Positions 5,833 to 12,274 of a stretch of 14,225 bases of DNA are shown piece after piece. Location: positions 1 to 14,225 of the forward strand of contig JAGVXR010000024.1 in the NCBI GenBank assembly GCA_018303645.1, read 5' to 3'. Positions within the stretch are counted from its first letter, which is position 1. Each line of letters starts with the position of its first letter. Under the pieces are notes generated by a model. It did no database searches and had not been told where the DNA came from. It was given only the letters and a program-made list of their open reading frames with translations. The stretch is from Candidatus Woesearchaeota archaeon (lineage in GTDB: Archaea; Nanobdellota; Nanobdellia; Woesearchaeales; GW2011-AR4). A program made the translations under genes and the position numbers.

Positions 5833-6882
5833 TTAAGCTAATTTAATGCGAATTATTTTATCATCATTAAGTTTGGGAATTCCCCTCCCGTCTTTATTGC
5901 TTGTGGCGATGTACAAATAACCGTCATGCTCAAGAACTTCCCTGATTCTTCCAAGTTCCGTGAATAACTCTTCTTCATGAAGAATTGTATTGTAATCTTT
6001 ACCAAAAACAATTTTTCTTAGCTGTGCGCCTCTCAATCCTGCAATGTACAAATTATTGTTATGAAATGCAATTCCAGAAGGCGCAAGTGTGAACTCAGAG
6101 TAACACCTTAATGGTTTTGCGTACTCTGCTGTTTTATCGCACTCTTCGATTGGCCAGCCATAATTTTCACCTTTGGCAATCATGTTTATTTCATCATTTC
6201 TTGTCGGCCCGTGCTCAGAGGCATATAACTGCTTGCTTGCAGGGTGCCATGCCAATCCCTGCGGATTTCTGTGCCCGTAAGAATAAACATAGTTATTGAA
6301 TGGGTTGTCTTTTGGAATACTGCCGTCCTTATCCATTCTTAATATCTTTCCTGCCAAAGAGTTTATGTCTTGGGCAGAAGAAGGAATAGTTGCGTCGCCT
6401 GTTGTTATGTACAGCTTCCCATCAGGTCCTAATTTTATTCTTCCGCCATCATGGAATCTGGCATTAGGAATGTTGTCAAGCAAAATATGCTCGTTTTCCA
6501 GCTTTTCATTTAAGACAAACCTTGAAACCCTGTTACCATTTTCATGGGTATAATACAAATATACAAATTTATTCTTGGCAAAATTAGGGTCAACGGCTAT
6601 TCCCAGCAATCCAGACTCGCTTACTTCACTTACATCCAGATTTGCAACAACATTAACTTTTTCATTTTCTAAAATGCTCACTCTTCCATATCTTTCAGTA
6701 AAAATCATGTTTCCATCAGGCAAAAAATCAATAGCCCATGGTGTATCCAAATTATTTGCCAAGGTTTCAATTTCAAAACCTTTTTGCTCAATTTTACTTG
6801 GCATAATAAGATAAAGAAATATGGCCAAAAAAATTGAGCCAATTACAATGAAAGTTAACTTTTTCTTTTCCATTTTAAACAT
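5833..6882 (-). CDS. Membrane-anchored PQQ-dependent aldose sugar dehydrogenase homologue (GSDH family)
   Basis: The 349-residue product has an N-terminal hydrophobic anchor (about 10-27) and a single six-bladed propeller domain facing outward. Family motifs are LDTPWAIDFLPDGNMIFTE (45-63), GLLGIAVDPNF (91-101), HDGGRIKLGPDGKLYITTGD (144-163), GHRNPQGLAWHP (203-214), SEHGP, ENYGWP, PSGIAFH and GRIREV. His144 lies where the catalytic base of soluble glucose dehydrogenase-type enzymes sits. Relatives oxidise aldoses with pyrroloquinoline quinone. Whether this cell has PQQ is unknown, so the enzymatic role is inferred. Starts at ATG 6882 or ATG 6873 are possible. The TTG at 6885 lies inside an inverted repeat and is less likely. 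A hairpin (6890-6910) lies directly upstream of the start. Confidence 0.85.
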   Translation of the reverse strand: MFKMEKKKLTFIVIGSIFLAIFLYLIMPSKIEQKGFEIETLANNLDTPWAIDFLPDGNMIFTERYGRVSILENEKVNVVANLDVSEVSESGLLGIAVDPNFAKNKFVYLYYTHENGNRVSRFVLNEKLENEHILLDNIPNARFHDGGRIKLGPDGKLYITTGDATIPSSAQDINSLAGKILRMDKDGSIPKDNPFNNYVYSYGHRNPQGLAWHPASKQLYASEHGPTRNDEINMIAKGENYGWPIEECDKTAEYAKPLRCYSEFTLAPSGIAFHNNNLYIAGLRGAQLRKIVFGKDYNTILHEEELFTELGRIREVLEHDGYLYIATSNKDGRGIPKLNDDKIIRIKLA

Positions 6883-6883
6883 C

Positions 6884-7160
6884 AAAATTCCACTTATGTT
6901 CCATAAGTGGTTTACGTATAGCTAAACTTTGCATGGAATTTGGATGTCGCAAAAATCGAAGATTTTTGGGATCTTGAAAATGTTAACATTTTCCCGATGC
7001 TCAAAAACCACCTCAAATAAGTGGAATTTTGTAGCCATGAAAATTCATTGAATTTTCAGGGTTTCGAAAATCGTGGATTTTCGCAATGTCCAAAACCACG
7101 CAATGTTTACCATTATATAACCATGCCACCAGTCTTTGACTGGTGGTTTTTGACATTCAT
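6884..7160. repeat. Gene-free region packed with nested inverted repeats (hairpin element 2)
   Basis: I see no convincing gene in 6883-7272. A perfect 14-bp inverted repeat (6884-6897 with 7017-7030) encloses a second one (GTGGTTT 6907-6913 with AAACCAC 7005-7011). Inside are hairpins AAAAATC/GATTTTT (6951-6967) and an 18-bp perfect palindrome GAAAATGTTAACATTTTC (6976-6993), followed by GATGCTC (6996-7002). Further hairpins are CCACTTAT/ATAAGTGG (6890-6910), TGAAAATTC/GAATTTTCA (7038-7058), CGAAAATC/GATTTTCG (7065-7083) and CCACCAGTC/GACTGGTGG (7126-7146, then T5). The motif ATGYYCAAAAACCAC occurs twice on plus (about 6997-7011, 7085-7099) and once inverted (about 7155-7142). This marks accumulated copies of one repeat unit. 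Confidence 0.7.
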
Positions 7161-7231
7161 CTTAATGTGTTTTATGCCTGCTTATCATGAATTGTTGAAG
7201 AGACAAATGCAGTTTTATGAAAATCATTAAA

Positions 7232-7251
7232 TTGTATATATGTATATACAA
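7232..7251. repeat. AT-only inverted repeat downstream of copA
   Basis: TTGTATATA and TATATACAA (7232-7240, 7243-7251) form a 9-bp perfect inverted repeat around TG. It lies 22 bp beyond the copA stop. It could be a TATA-like sequence on either strand, but no gene starts at a suitable distance. Confidence 0.5.
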
Positions 7252-7259
7252 AATTAAAC

Positions 7260-7265
7260 AAAAAA
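7260..7265 (-). terminator. T6 tract, probable terminator of the copper operon
   Basis: The minus strand reads TTATTTTTTGTTT just past the copA stop codon at 7273. An oligo-T tract at this place fits intrinsic archaeal termination at the end of the long minus-strand operon. Confidence 0.5.
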
Positions 7266-7272
7266 TAACTAC

Positions 7273-9375
7273 TCAGGCAATTCTCCCCTTGTACCTGTTC
7301 AGCAGCATAGCATTCCCGACAACAGTTATCGAGCTTGATGCCATTGCAATTGCAGCAAAGATTGGGTTTAGCACAATCCCAAAAGGGTAAAGCGCTCCTG
7401 CTGCTACTGGAATCAGCGCAACATTGTAGAAGAAAGCCCAGAAAAGGTTCTGCTTCATCTTGCTTACAGTTCTCCTGCTCAGGTCAATCGCAGTCACAAC
7501 ATCCCTCAAGTCATTCTTAATCAATACAATTCCCCCTGTCTCTTTTGCAATGTCAGTCCCTGCGCCGACAGCAATGCCCACATCTGCCTGGGCCAGCATA
7601 GGCGCATCGTTAATGCCATCTCCAACAGCAGCCACAATTTTGCCTTTTTCCTGCAATTCCCTGACTTTTTTGGCCTTGTCCTGCGGCAGAACCTCTGCCA
7701 TTACATTTTCTATGCCAAGCTGCTTGGCAATCGCCTTTGCCGTCCTTTCATTGTCGCCCGTAATCATCCATACCTCCTTGCCCATCTTTTCAAGCTCTGC
7801 CACAGCCTCTCTTGAAAACTCCTTTAAAGTATCGGCAATTGCAATCAAGCCAATAATCTTTTTGCCGTAAGCAACTATTACGGCTGTCTTGCCTTCATTT
7901 TCCAATTTTTGAATTTGATTTTCTATGTTTTCTGTAGGAAGTTTGTAGTCTTTCATAAATAATCTGTTGCCGACAAGAATAGTATCATTATTATAGCTTG
8001 ATTTGATTCCCTTGCCCGCAACTGTTTGATAAGACTCCCCTTTTGGAATTTTTAATTTTGTTTCTTCAGCTTTCTTTATTATTGCCTGCCCAAGGGGATG
8101 CTCTGAGCCCTTTTCAGCTGTTGCAGCAATTTCCAAAACATTTTTTTCAGTCGAGCTTACTCCAACAATATCTGTAACAGACGGCTCTCCTTTTGTCAAG
8201 GTTCCAGTCTTGTCAAAAATAATTGAAGTTATCTTGTAGGTCCTCTCCAAAAATTCGCCGCTTTTGACAAGTATTCCGTTTTGTGCGCCTTTGCCTGCCC
8301 CTATCATTATTGCAGACGGAGTTGCAATGCCCAGTGCGCAGGGGCACGCAATTATCAGCACAGAAATCAGCATTGTCATTGCCATTGGAAAATGCAATCC
8401 AGCTATGAAGTACCAGAAAGCAAAAGACAGGACCGAAATCAAAATCACTACAGGCACAAAATACGAAGAAACTGAATCAGCCAGCTTCTGCATCGGAGCT
8501 CGTGAGGCAATCGCCTCCTGCACCATTTTTACAATCTGCGAAAGGGTTGTTGCTTCCCCGACTTTTGTTGCCTTAATTTTTAATAATCCGCTTTTGTTTA
8601 TTGTAGCGCCTATAACCTCCTCTCCAATTTTTTTGCTTACGGGTATTGATTCGCCTGTAATCATGGACTGGTCAACCGAGGAATAGCCTTCAATTACTGT
8701 TCCATCAACTGCTATCTTTTCTCCTGGCTTTACTATAAAAATATCTCCAGCCTTTATCTGCTCAACAGGAATCTGCATTTCTTTTTTGTTTCTTATAACC
8801 GCAGCAAGCTTTGGCTGCAAGTCTATAAGTTTTCTGATTGCCTGTGACGCCTTTCCTTTGACAATATGCTCAAGGTACTTGCCAAGCATGATAAACCCTA
8901 TAATCAATCCTGATTCTGTAAAATAAACCTCCGTTATCGCACCTGTTGCTTGAAATATTGTTGGCCATAAAATTCCTTGGAATGCAACTATTGTGCTGTA
9001 TAGCCATGCTGCGCTTGTTCCAATAACAATTAGGCTGTCCATGTTTGCCTGCTTTGCCTTTATCGCGTCAACAGCTCCCCTGTAAAACCTCCAGCCTCCG
9101 ATGAACTGCACAGGAGTTGCCAAGATAAAAAGCCAGATATAGTTTGGAATCCCAAGCCACGAGATTTTATAAACATATTCAAAAATCAGCGTTAATAACC
9201 CAAAGCCCAAGCTGAAAATCATCAAATGCTTCAGGCTTCTTTTTTCTTTCTCAGGCTTTAGGAAGGCTTCAAGGCAGTTGCCGCTGCAGAAATAATACTT
9301 TGCACCATCCTGCTCAGCCTTGAACTTCGCCTTGCTTTCGTCCACATACATGCCGCAAATTACGTCTTTTGCCAT
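7273..9375 (-). CDS. copA: Copper-translocating P1B-type ATPase with N-terminal YHS/TRASH-like domain (CopA type)
   Basis: This 700-residue pump exports Cu(I) (or Ag(I)) using ATP. Residues 1-40 are a YHS-type metal domain (C7-x22-C30-x3-C34) in place of the usual CxxC heavy-metal-associated domain. Membrane helices at about 50-170 follow. Then come TGE (240-242), the membrane metal site CPC (344-346), the phosphorylation motif DKTGT (388-392), SEHPLG with His426-Pro427, and GDGINDAP (585-592). Helix 7 has N643 with Y650-N651 and helix 8 has M678ASSS, the pattern of Cu(I)-specific P1B-1 pumps. It is the last gene of the operon, starting 1 bp after the stop of the 52-residue Cys-rich gene. The start MAKD is supported by similarity to the free 41-aa YHS protein in the same operon. 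Confidence 0.95.
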   Translation of the reverse strand: MAKDVICGMYVDESKAKFKAEQDGAKYYFCSGNCLEAFLKPEKEKRSLKHLMIFSLGFGLLTLIFEYVYKISWLGIPNYIWLFILATPVQFIGGWRFYRGAVDAIKAKQANMDSLIVIGTSAAWLYSTIVAFQGILWPTIFQATGAITEVYFTESGLIIGFIMLGKYLEHIVKGKASQAIRKLIDLQPKLAAVIRNKKEMQIPVEQIKAGDIFIVKPGEKIAVDGTVIEGYSSVDQSMITGESIPVSKKIGEEVIGATINKSGLLKIKATKVGEATTLSQIVKMVQEAIASRAPMQKLADSVSSYFVPVVILISVLSFAFWYFIAGLHFPMAMTMLISVLIIACPCALGIATPSAIMIGAGKGAQNGILVKSGEFLERTYKITSIIFDKTGTLTKGEPSVTDIVGVSSTEKNVLEIAATAEKGSEHPLGQAIIKKAEETKLKIPKGESYQTVAGKGIKSSYNNDTILVGNRLFMKDYKLPTENIENQIQKLENEGKTAVIVAYGKKIIGLIAIADTLKEFSREAVAELEKMGKEVWMITGDNERTAKAIAKQLGIENVMAEVLPQDKAKKVRELQEKGKIVAAVGDGINDAPMLAQADVGIAVGAGTDIAKETGGIVLIKNDLRDVVTAIDLSRRTVSKMKQNLFWAFFYNVALIPVAAGALYPFGIVLNPIFAAIAMASSSITVVGNAMLLNRYKGRIA

Positions 9376-9376
9376 T

Positions 9377-9535
9377 TTATATTTGTATTGAATATTTTGT
9401 TATTTCCATGTTGCATGAATGGTGCTTTTTGCAGTAATCCTCGCATTCTTTAGCAATTTCTTCATTTTTGTAAACAAAATTGCACTCCCTGCATTCAAAA
9501 TATCTTTTGCCTGATTTTTTGATTTCCTTAACCAT
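9377..9535 (-). CDS. Small Cys-rich protein (52 aa), probable metal-binding protein
   Basis: This is a complete ORF: MVKEIKKSGKRYFECRECNF and so on, ending EITKYSIQI. It has a CxxC pair (C15, C18) in a zinc-ribbon-like YFECRECNFVY context. A second Cys/His cluster follows (C31, C35, H38, H39, C41: ECEDYCKKHHSCN). The layout suggests a metal-binding mini-protein; similar small proteins accompany copper or mercury pumps in other archaea (recalled, not checked). It starts 8 bp after the YgaP-like gene and ends 1 bp before copA, so it is tightly embedded in the operon. It has no obvious Shine-Dalgarno site and may depend on coupling. It could be a copper chaperone for CopA. Confidence 0.8.
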   Translation of the reverse strand: MVKEIKKSGKRYFECRECNFVYKNEEIAKECEDYCKKHHSCNMEITKYSIQI

Positions 9536-9543
9536 CTGCAAAT

Positions 9544-9744
9544 TTATTGGCTTTTACTGTCTATGCCGAGCAGATTGTGTAGCCAGCAATACCCTAAAAA
9601 GCTCTCAATTAATGCAATCCAGCCTACAACGAATATAGCCCAATTTACCCATTCAATATTGTATTGCGGCGCAAATGGCCCAATCCACCAAAATGCCAAT
9701 GCAAACCTCAAAACCCTGTCAACTTTGCCTAAGTTTTGCTTCAT
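9544..9744 (-). CDS. YgaP-like small membrane protein (DUF2892 family)
   Basis: This 66-residue protein starts with the family's KQNLGKVDRVLRFALA motif. It has two hydrophobic helices (about 11-25 and 32-52) and ends in ESFLGYCWLHNLLGID, matching the Gly-x-Cys-Pro/x-(x)n-LLGI end of DUF2892 proteins. Family members often sit beside rhodanese, YHS or metal-efflux genes; their function is poorly defined. A good Shine-Dalgarno site (AGGTGA, about 9749-9754) precedes the ATG by a few bases. It lies 16 bp after the YHS gene and 8 bp before the 52-aa gene. The single Cys in the second loop may be functional. Confidence 0.85.
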   Translation of the reverse strand: MKQNLGKVDRVLRFALAFWWIGPFAPQYNIEWVNWAIFVVGWIALIESFLGYCWLHNLLGIDSKSQ

Positions 9745-9760
9745 TTTTTCACCTTTTATT

Positions 9761-9886
9761 TTATTTTTTCATGAATTCTTCATAACAACTTTCGCTGCAA
9801 AAATAATATTTCTTTCCTTTCTTTACAACGCTAAATTCAGCATTTTTCTCATCAACATCCATTCCGCAGATTGGGTCTTTTGCCAT
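9761..9886 (-). CDS. Stand-alone YHS domain protein (41 aa)
   Basis: This complete 41-residue protein is one YHS/TRASH-like metal domain: MAKDPICGMDVDE with C7, then KKYYFCSESC with C30 and C34, giving C-x22-C-x3-C. It matches the first 40 residues of CopA in the same operon at 24 positions by my count, so the two derive from one domain. The likely role is to bind Cu(I) and pass it to the pump, or to buffer it. The Shine-Dalgarno GAGGTGA overlaps the TGA stop of the upstream membrane protein gene and lies about 5 bp before the ATG, which fixes the start and implies translational coupling. Confidence 0.9.
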   Translation of the reverse strand: MAKDPICGMDVDEKNAEFSVVKKGKKYYFCSESCYEEFMKK

Positions 9887-9894
9887 TTTTCACC

Positions 9895-10740
9895 TCATTT
9901 CAAATTCCAATTGAAATCCATGGTTGTGCTGTCCTTTATAACAAGCTTAATGGATTTTGCGTTTTTATTTATCGGCGGAAACTTCAAAACTCCGCTTCTG
10001 TGATGCCCGCCTGGCTCTGAGCCGTCCCATTTTAATGGATTATATGCATTGCCAATATCGTCGTATAGTGTTGAAATCTGCACTAAATCAAAGTCTAAAT
10101 CAACAGAATGTGTGTTAATTTCAATCTTAAATTCAGAAGTGCTTAACGGAGTTACTTGAAATTCAACATTATTCTGGTCGCTTGCCAAAGTTTGCAGATT
10201 TAATTGCTTTTGGCTGATCTCATTGCCGTTTGCCGAAATTGAGTAGTACGATGCAAAAACAATTACAACCGATAAAACAAGCAATGAATAGAAGAAAATT
10301 TTTATTCTTGATTTCGGTATTTTGGTGTTCATAAGGCTTGCCATATAAGTGACTCCCAACACATTTGACGAGATCCCGATTAAAAGAAAAGTTGACTGGT
10401 ATTTTGTAAGGAACAATCCAAGAGTCGTAATTCCCAAAAAAGGCGCGATGTCGGCAATGTGATGGGCGCAGCACGCAACCATTGAAGTTGCAGATGCCCC
10501 TGTAGACGCTGCGGCAGTCCCGGTTGCCTTTTTGTGCATTTCTCCTTTAATGTAAAAAAACATCCCTATCTGAATGCCAAAGCCCACAACTAGCGGAATC
10601 ATCCAGTACCATAGCTTGATGAAATTGTCAAGCGCAAAAGAAACGCCTCCAAGCAGGGAAGCAATTATAAAATAGAAAGCCAAAAGCAGCCCACTGGCTC
10701 CCAAGCCAATCAATACATATTTGCTGTTGTCGTTTTCCAT
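9895..10740 (-). CDS. Membrane protein with CCxHH motif and outward GGHH domain, probable metal handling
   Basis: The 281-residue product has about five membrane helices (8-30, 45-64, 95-112, 117-137, 148-168). At the start of helix 3 is ACCAHHIADIAPFLG (C90, C91, H93, H94, D97), a cluster well placed to bind a soft metal in the membrane. The last 110 residues form a non-membrane, β-rich domain, probably extracytoplasmic. It has H211, DDIGNAYNP, W238DG and PGGHHRSGVLKFPP (H246, H247). I know no established name for this architecture. ATG 10740 is preferred because AGGTGG lies just upstream. An in-frame start at 10788 would overlap the dehydrogenase gene. Position in the operon suggests copper transport or sensing across the membrane. 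Confidence 0.75.
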   Translation of the reverse strand: MENDNSKYVLIGLGASGLLLAFYFIIASLLGGVSFALDNFIKLWYWMIPLVVGFGIQIGMFFYIKGEMHKKATGTAAASTGASATSMVACCAHHIADIAPFLGITTLGLFLTKYQSTFLLIGISSNVLGVTYMASLMNTKIPKSRIKIFFYSLLVLSVVIVFASYYSISANGNEISQKQLNLQTLASDQNNVEFQVTPLSTSEFKIEINTHSVDLDFDLVQISTLYDDIGNAYNPLKWDGSEPGGHHRSGVLKFPPINKNAKSIKLVIKDSTTMDFNWNLK

Positions 10741-10756
10741 CCAGCCACCTAGAACC

Positions 10757-11515
10757 TCAGCGTGCTGTCCATCCCCCATCAACAACAAGATTGTGCCCTG
10801 TTATAAAGCTTGATTCGTCAAGAGCAAGGAATACAGCCGCATTCCCAATGTCCTCCGGCTGCCCGAACCTTCCAACTGGGGTGTTTTCCATCAGCATCTT
10901 TCTTGTTGCAGCATCATCCAGCATTCCTTTTGTCATGTCAGTTACAATGACTCCGGGGTCAATTGCATTTACAGTTATGCCGTACTTTGCATAGTCAAGC
11001 GCCATTTCCCTTGCAAGTTCTGTAACGCCGCCTTTTGAGGCGCAGTAAGCGCTAATTCCTGGAAAGCCAACCAAGCCTGCGATTGAGCCTATATTGATTA
11101 TCCTGCCGCCCTTTCCCTGCTTCAGCATTTGCTGTACTGCATATTTTGAGCATATAAAAACACCTTTCAGGTTAACCTCCATCTGCCTGTCCCAGTCTTT
11201 TTCAGTTAAAGTTGTTACAGTGCCCGAGACAAGAATTCCTGCATTGTTTACCAGTATGTCCAGCTTCCCGAATTTTTTCACTGCTTTTTCAATTAAATCC
11301 CTTACATCAATTTCCCTTGTAACATTGGCTTTTATGAAAATTGCTTCAGCCCCAAGCTTTTTTATTTCTTCAACAGTATTTTTGGATTCTTCATCCTCCC
11401 TGTAGCTGTTTACAACAACCCCGCAGCCTTCTTTTGCAAGCGCAACAGCAATTCCCTTTCCAATGCCCCTGTTTGAGCCTGTTACAACTGCAACCTTCCC
11501 CTCAAGCCTTTTCAT
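10757..11515 (-). CDS. Short-chain dehydrogenase/reductase (FabG / glucose-dehydrogenase-like)
   Basis: This 252-residue SDR of the classical type has TGSNRGIG (12-19) for NAD(P) binding and NNAG (90-93). The catalytic tetrad N115, S144, Y157, K161 is complete (YCASK at 157-161). The C-terminal end FITGHNLVVDGGW is typical of FabG-like proteins. NSYRED after β2 (R39) suggests NADP(H) preference. The substrate is unknown; 3-oxoacyl carriers, sugars and various alcohols are all possible. It lies inside the copper operon, 19 bp after the Met-rich protein and 16 bp before the CCxHH membrane protein, on the same strand. There is no evident reason for its metal context. Confidence 0.9.
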   Translation of the reverse strand: MKRLEGKVAVVTGSNRGIGKGIAVALAKEGCGVVVNSYREDEESKNTVEEIKKLGAEAIFIKANVTREIDVRDLIEKAVKKFGKLDILVNNAGILVSGTVTTLTEKDWDRQMEVNLKGVFICSKYAVQQMLKQGKGGRIINIGSIAGLVGFPGISAYCASKGGVTELAREMALDYAKYGITVNAIDPGVIVTDMTKGMLDDAATRKMLMENTPVGRFGQPEDIGNAAVFLALDESSFITGHNLVVDGGWTAR

Positions 11516-11534
11516 TTTTCAACTTAAATATTCT

Positions 11535-12086
11535 TTATTTCGCTTTTTTGTAAACTTCCTTCCAAAGCTTTGCAACCCACAGGTAAACCAGGATTATAAG
11601 CCCGATTAAAAGCACCAAGGACAGGACGTTTATAAAACTCCAGTAGCCGTAGCTTTGCCCCATCATGCCATAACCCAAGTTTCCCATCATCCCGTATCCG
11701 AAATTGCCTCCCATCATGTTCATCATCCCTCCATAGTTTTTTCCTGCCCTTAAGCCAGTCCCCATCATTCCGTAGCCCATCATGCCATAATTTGCAGAAT
11801 CGCTTATGTCGTTACAGTACAATCTTTTTGCCATTGCAATGTGCACCAATCTCAGGCTTTCAGAGCCTTCCCCGCCCATCATCCTGTCCATCAGCTCATG
11901 GGCTTCGCCTGGATGGATTTGCTCCATCAGATAATCTCCGATTATTTCAAGCTGGTTTTCCGTCAGCTGATTGCACGGCGTTTTTGCGTCAATCAGTTTT
12001 TTTGCTTCTGCAAATTCTTCTGCATCGGCATAGACAAAAGAAATGCTAAAAATCAAAACTAAAAAATATAACAAAGTCTTTTTCAA
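11535..12086 (-). CDS. Secreted Met-rich (GMMG repeat) protein with C-terminal membrane anchor, probable copper binder
   Basis: The 183-residue product has a signal peptide (1-20, ending FVYA). A helical domain follows with C38, H58 (EQIHPGEAHELMDRMM), H63, H82 and C91. A Met/Gly/Tyr-rich stretch (100-148) carries six Met-Met pairs in units such as YGMMG, then a membrane helix (152-172) and a basic cytoplasmic tail. Methionine clusters bind Cu(I) outside the cytoplasm, so this is likely a copper-capturing surface protein. The start is TTG 12086, fixed by the strong Shine-Dalgarno GGAGGTGGT at 12091-12099. An in-frame TTG at 12101 lies upstream of that site. The start lies 20 bp after the small CC-ending ORF. 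Confidence 0.82.
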   Translation of the reverse strand: MKKTLLYFLVLIFSISFVYADAEEFAEAKKLIDAKTPCNQLTENQLEIIGDYLMEQIHPGEAHELMDRMMGGEGSESLRLVHIAMAKRLYCNDISDSANYGMMGYGMMGTGLRAGKNYGGMMNMMGGNFGYGMMGNLGYGMMGQSYGYWSFINVLSLVLLIGLIILVYLWVAKLWKEVYKKAK

Positions 12087-12106
12087 ATTAACCACCTCCA
12101 ACGTTT

Positions 12107-12142
12107 TTAGCAGCAGCCTTTTCCTTTCTTTCCTTTCTCCAT
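12107..12142 (-). CDS. 11-residue ORF MEKGKKGKGCC, candidate leader peptide
   Basis: The first ORF of the operon encodes MEKGKKGKGCC, ending in two cysteines before TAA. An in-frame ATG at 12148 would add Met-Gln. GAGG at 12151-12154 lies 8 bp before ATG 12142, a proper Shine-Dalgarno distance. The stop lies 20 bp before the Met-rich protein start. A Lys/Gly-rich peptide ending Cys-Cys at the head of a copper operon could sense metal while being translated, as proposed for cysteine-containing upstream ORFs such as CruR of Bordetella. It could also be a metal-binding micropeptide or chance. Only the ribosome site, the placement and the composition support it. Confidence 0.45.
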   Translation of the reverse strand: MEKGKKGKGCC

Positions 12143-12158
12143 TTGCATAACCTCATAA

Positions 12159-12262
12159 TATATCCATTTCTGATATATAAAAATGAGCAAGTATTTAAAC
12201 TTTTCTATTCATATCGTATTTGGACATATCCAAAAAAGAAAAGTATTTATACATGCTTGCTC
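12159..12262. promoter_or_regulatory. Divergent, nearly symmetric promoter/operator of regulator and copper operon
   Basis: Two TATA boxes face outward: GTTTAAATAC on minus (12191-12200) for the operon and GTATTTATAC on plus (12243-12252) for the regulator, 26-28 bp from its ATG. Around them are nested inverted repeats: GAGCAAG/CTTGCTC (12185-12191, 12256-12262) and ACTTTTCT/AGAAAAGT (12199-12206, 12237-12244). At the centre is a palindrome TTTGGA-CATA-TCCAAA (12219-12234). A second palindrome TATATC/GATATA (12159-12164, 12172-12177) lies at the likely start point of the operon mRNA. The central palindrome is the best candidate operator for the PadR-type regulator next to it. Confidence 0.6.
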
Positions 12263-12274
12263 TTTAGCCAAATT

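Noticed and set aside
5645..5836. 63-residue plus-strand ORF in the hairpin region
   Set aside because: It starts at TTG inside hairpin 1, has no ribosome site and no family-like composition, and runs through stems and the T7 tract. The inverted repeats explain the sequence better.
7126..7151. Rho-independent terminator (CCACCAGTC/GACTGGTGG plus T5)
   Set aside because: The shape fits a bacterial terminator, but no plus-strand gene ends here and the sequence belongs to the repeat family. It is left as part of element 2.
6884..7160. CRISPR array
   Set aside because: The repeats are inverted, of unequal length and irregularly spaced, with no spacer pattern and no cas genes nearby.
7021..7230. 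69-residue plus-strand ORF over the nested repeats
   Set aside because: The first half is translated hairpin sequence from a GTG start with no promoter at a suitable distance. Only the last 35 codons merit a note (see findings).
7460..8686. Long plus-strand ORFs opposite copA
   Set aside because: They are antisense shadows of a gene with all P-type ATPase motifs. Their translations lack any domain and have typical reverse-frame composition.
10741..10788. Longer start for the CCxHH membrane protein
   Set aside because: It would overlap the dehydrogenase gene by about 30 bp and has no ribosome site, whereas ATG 10740 has AGGTGG just upstream.
12143..12274. N-terminal extension of the PadR-type regulator from ATG 12143
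   Set aside because: The extension would cover both TATA boxes and the operator, and the extra 44 residues have no domain character.
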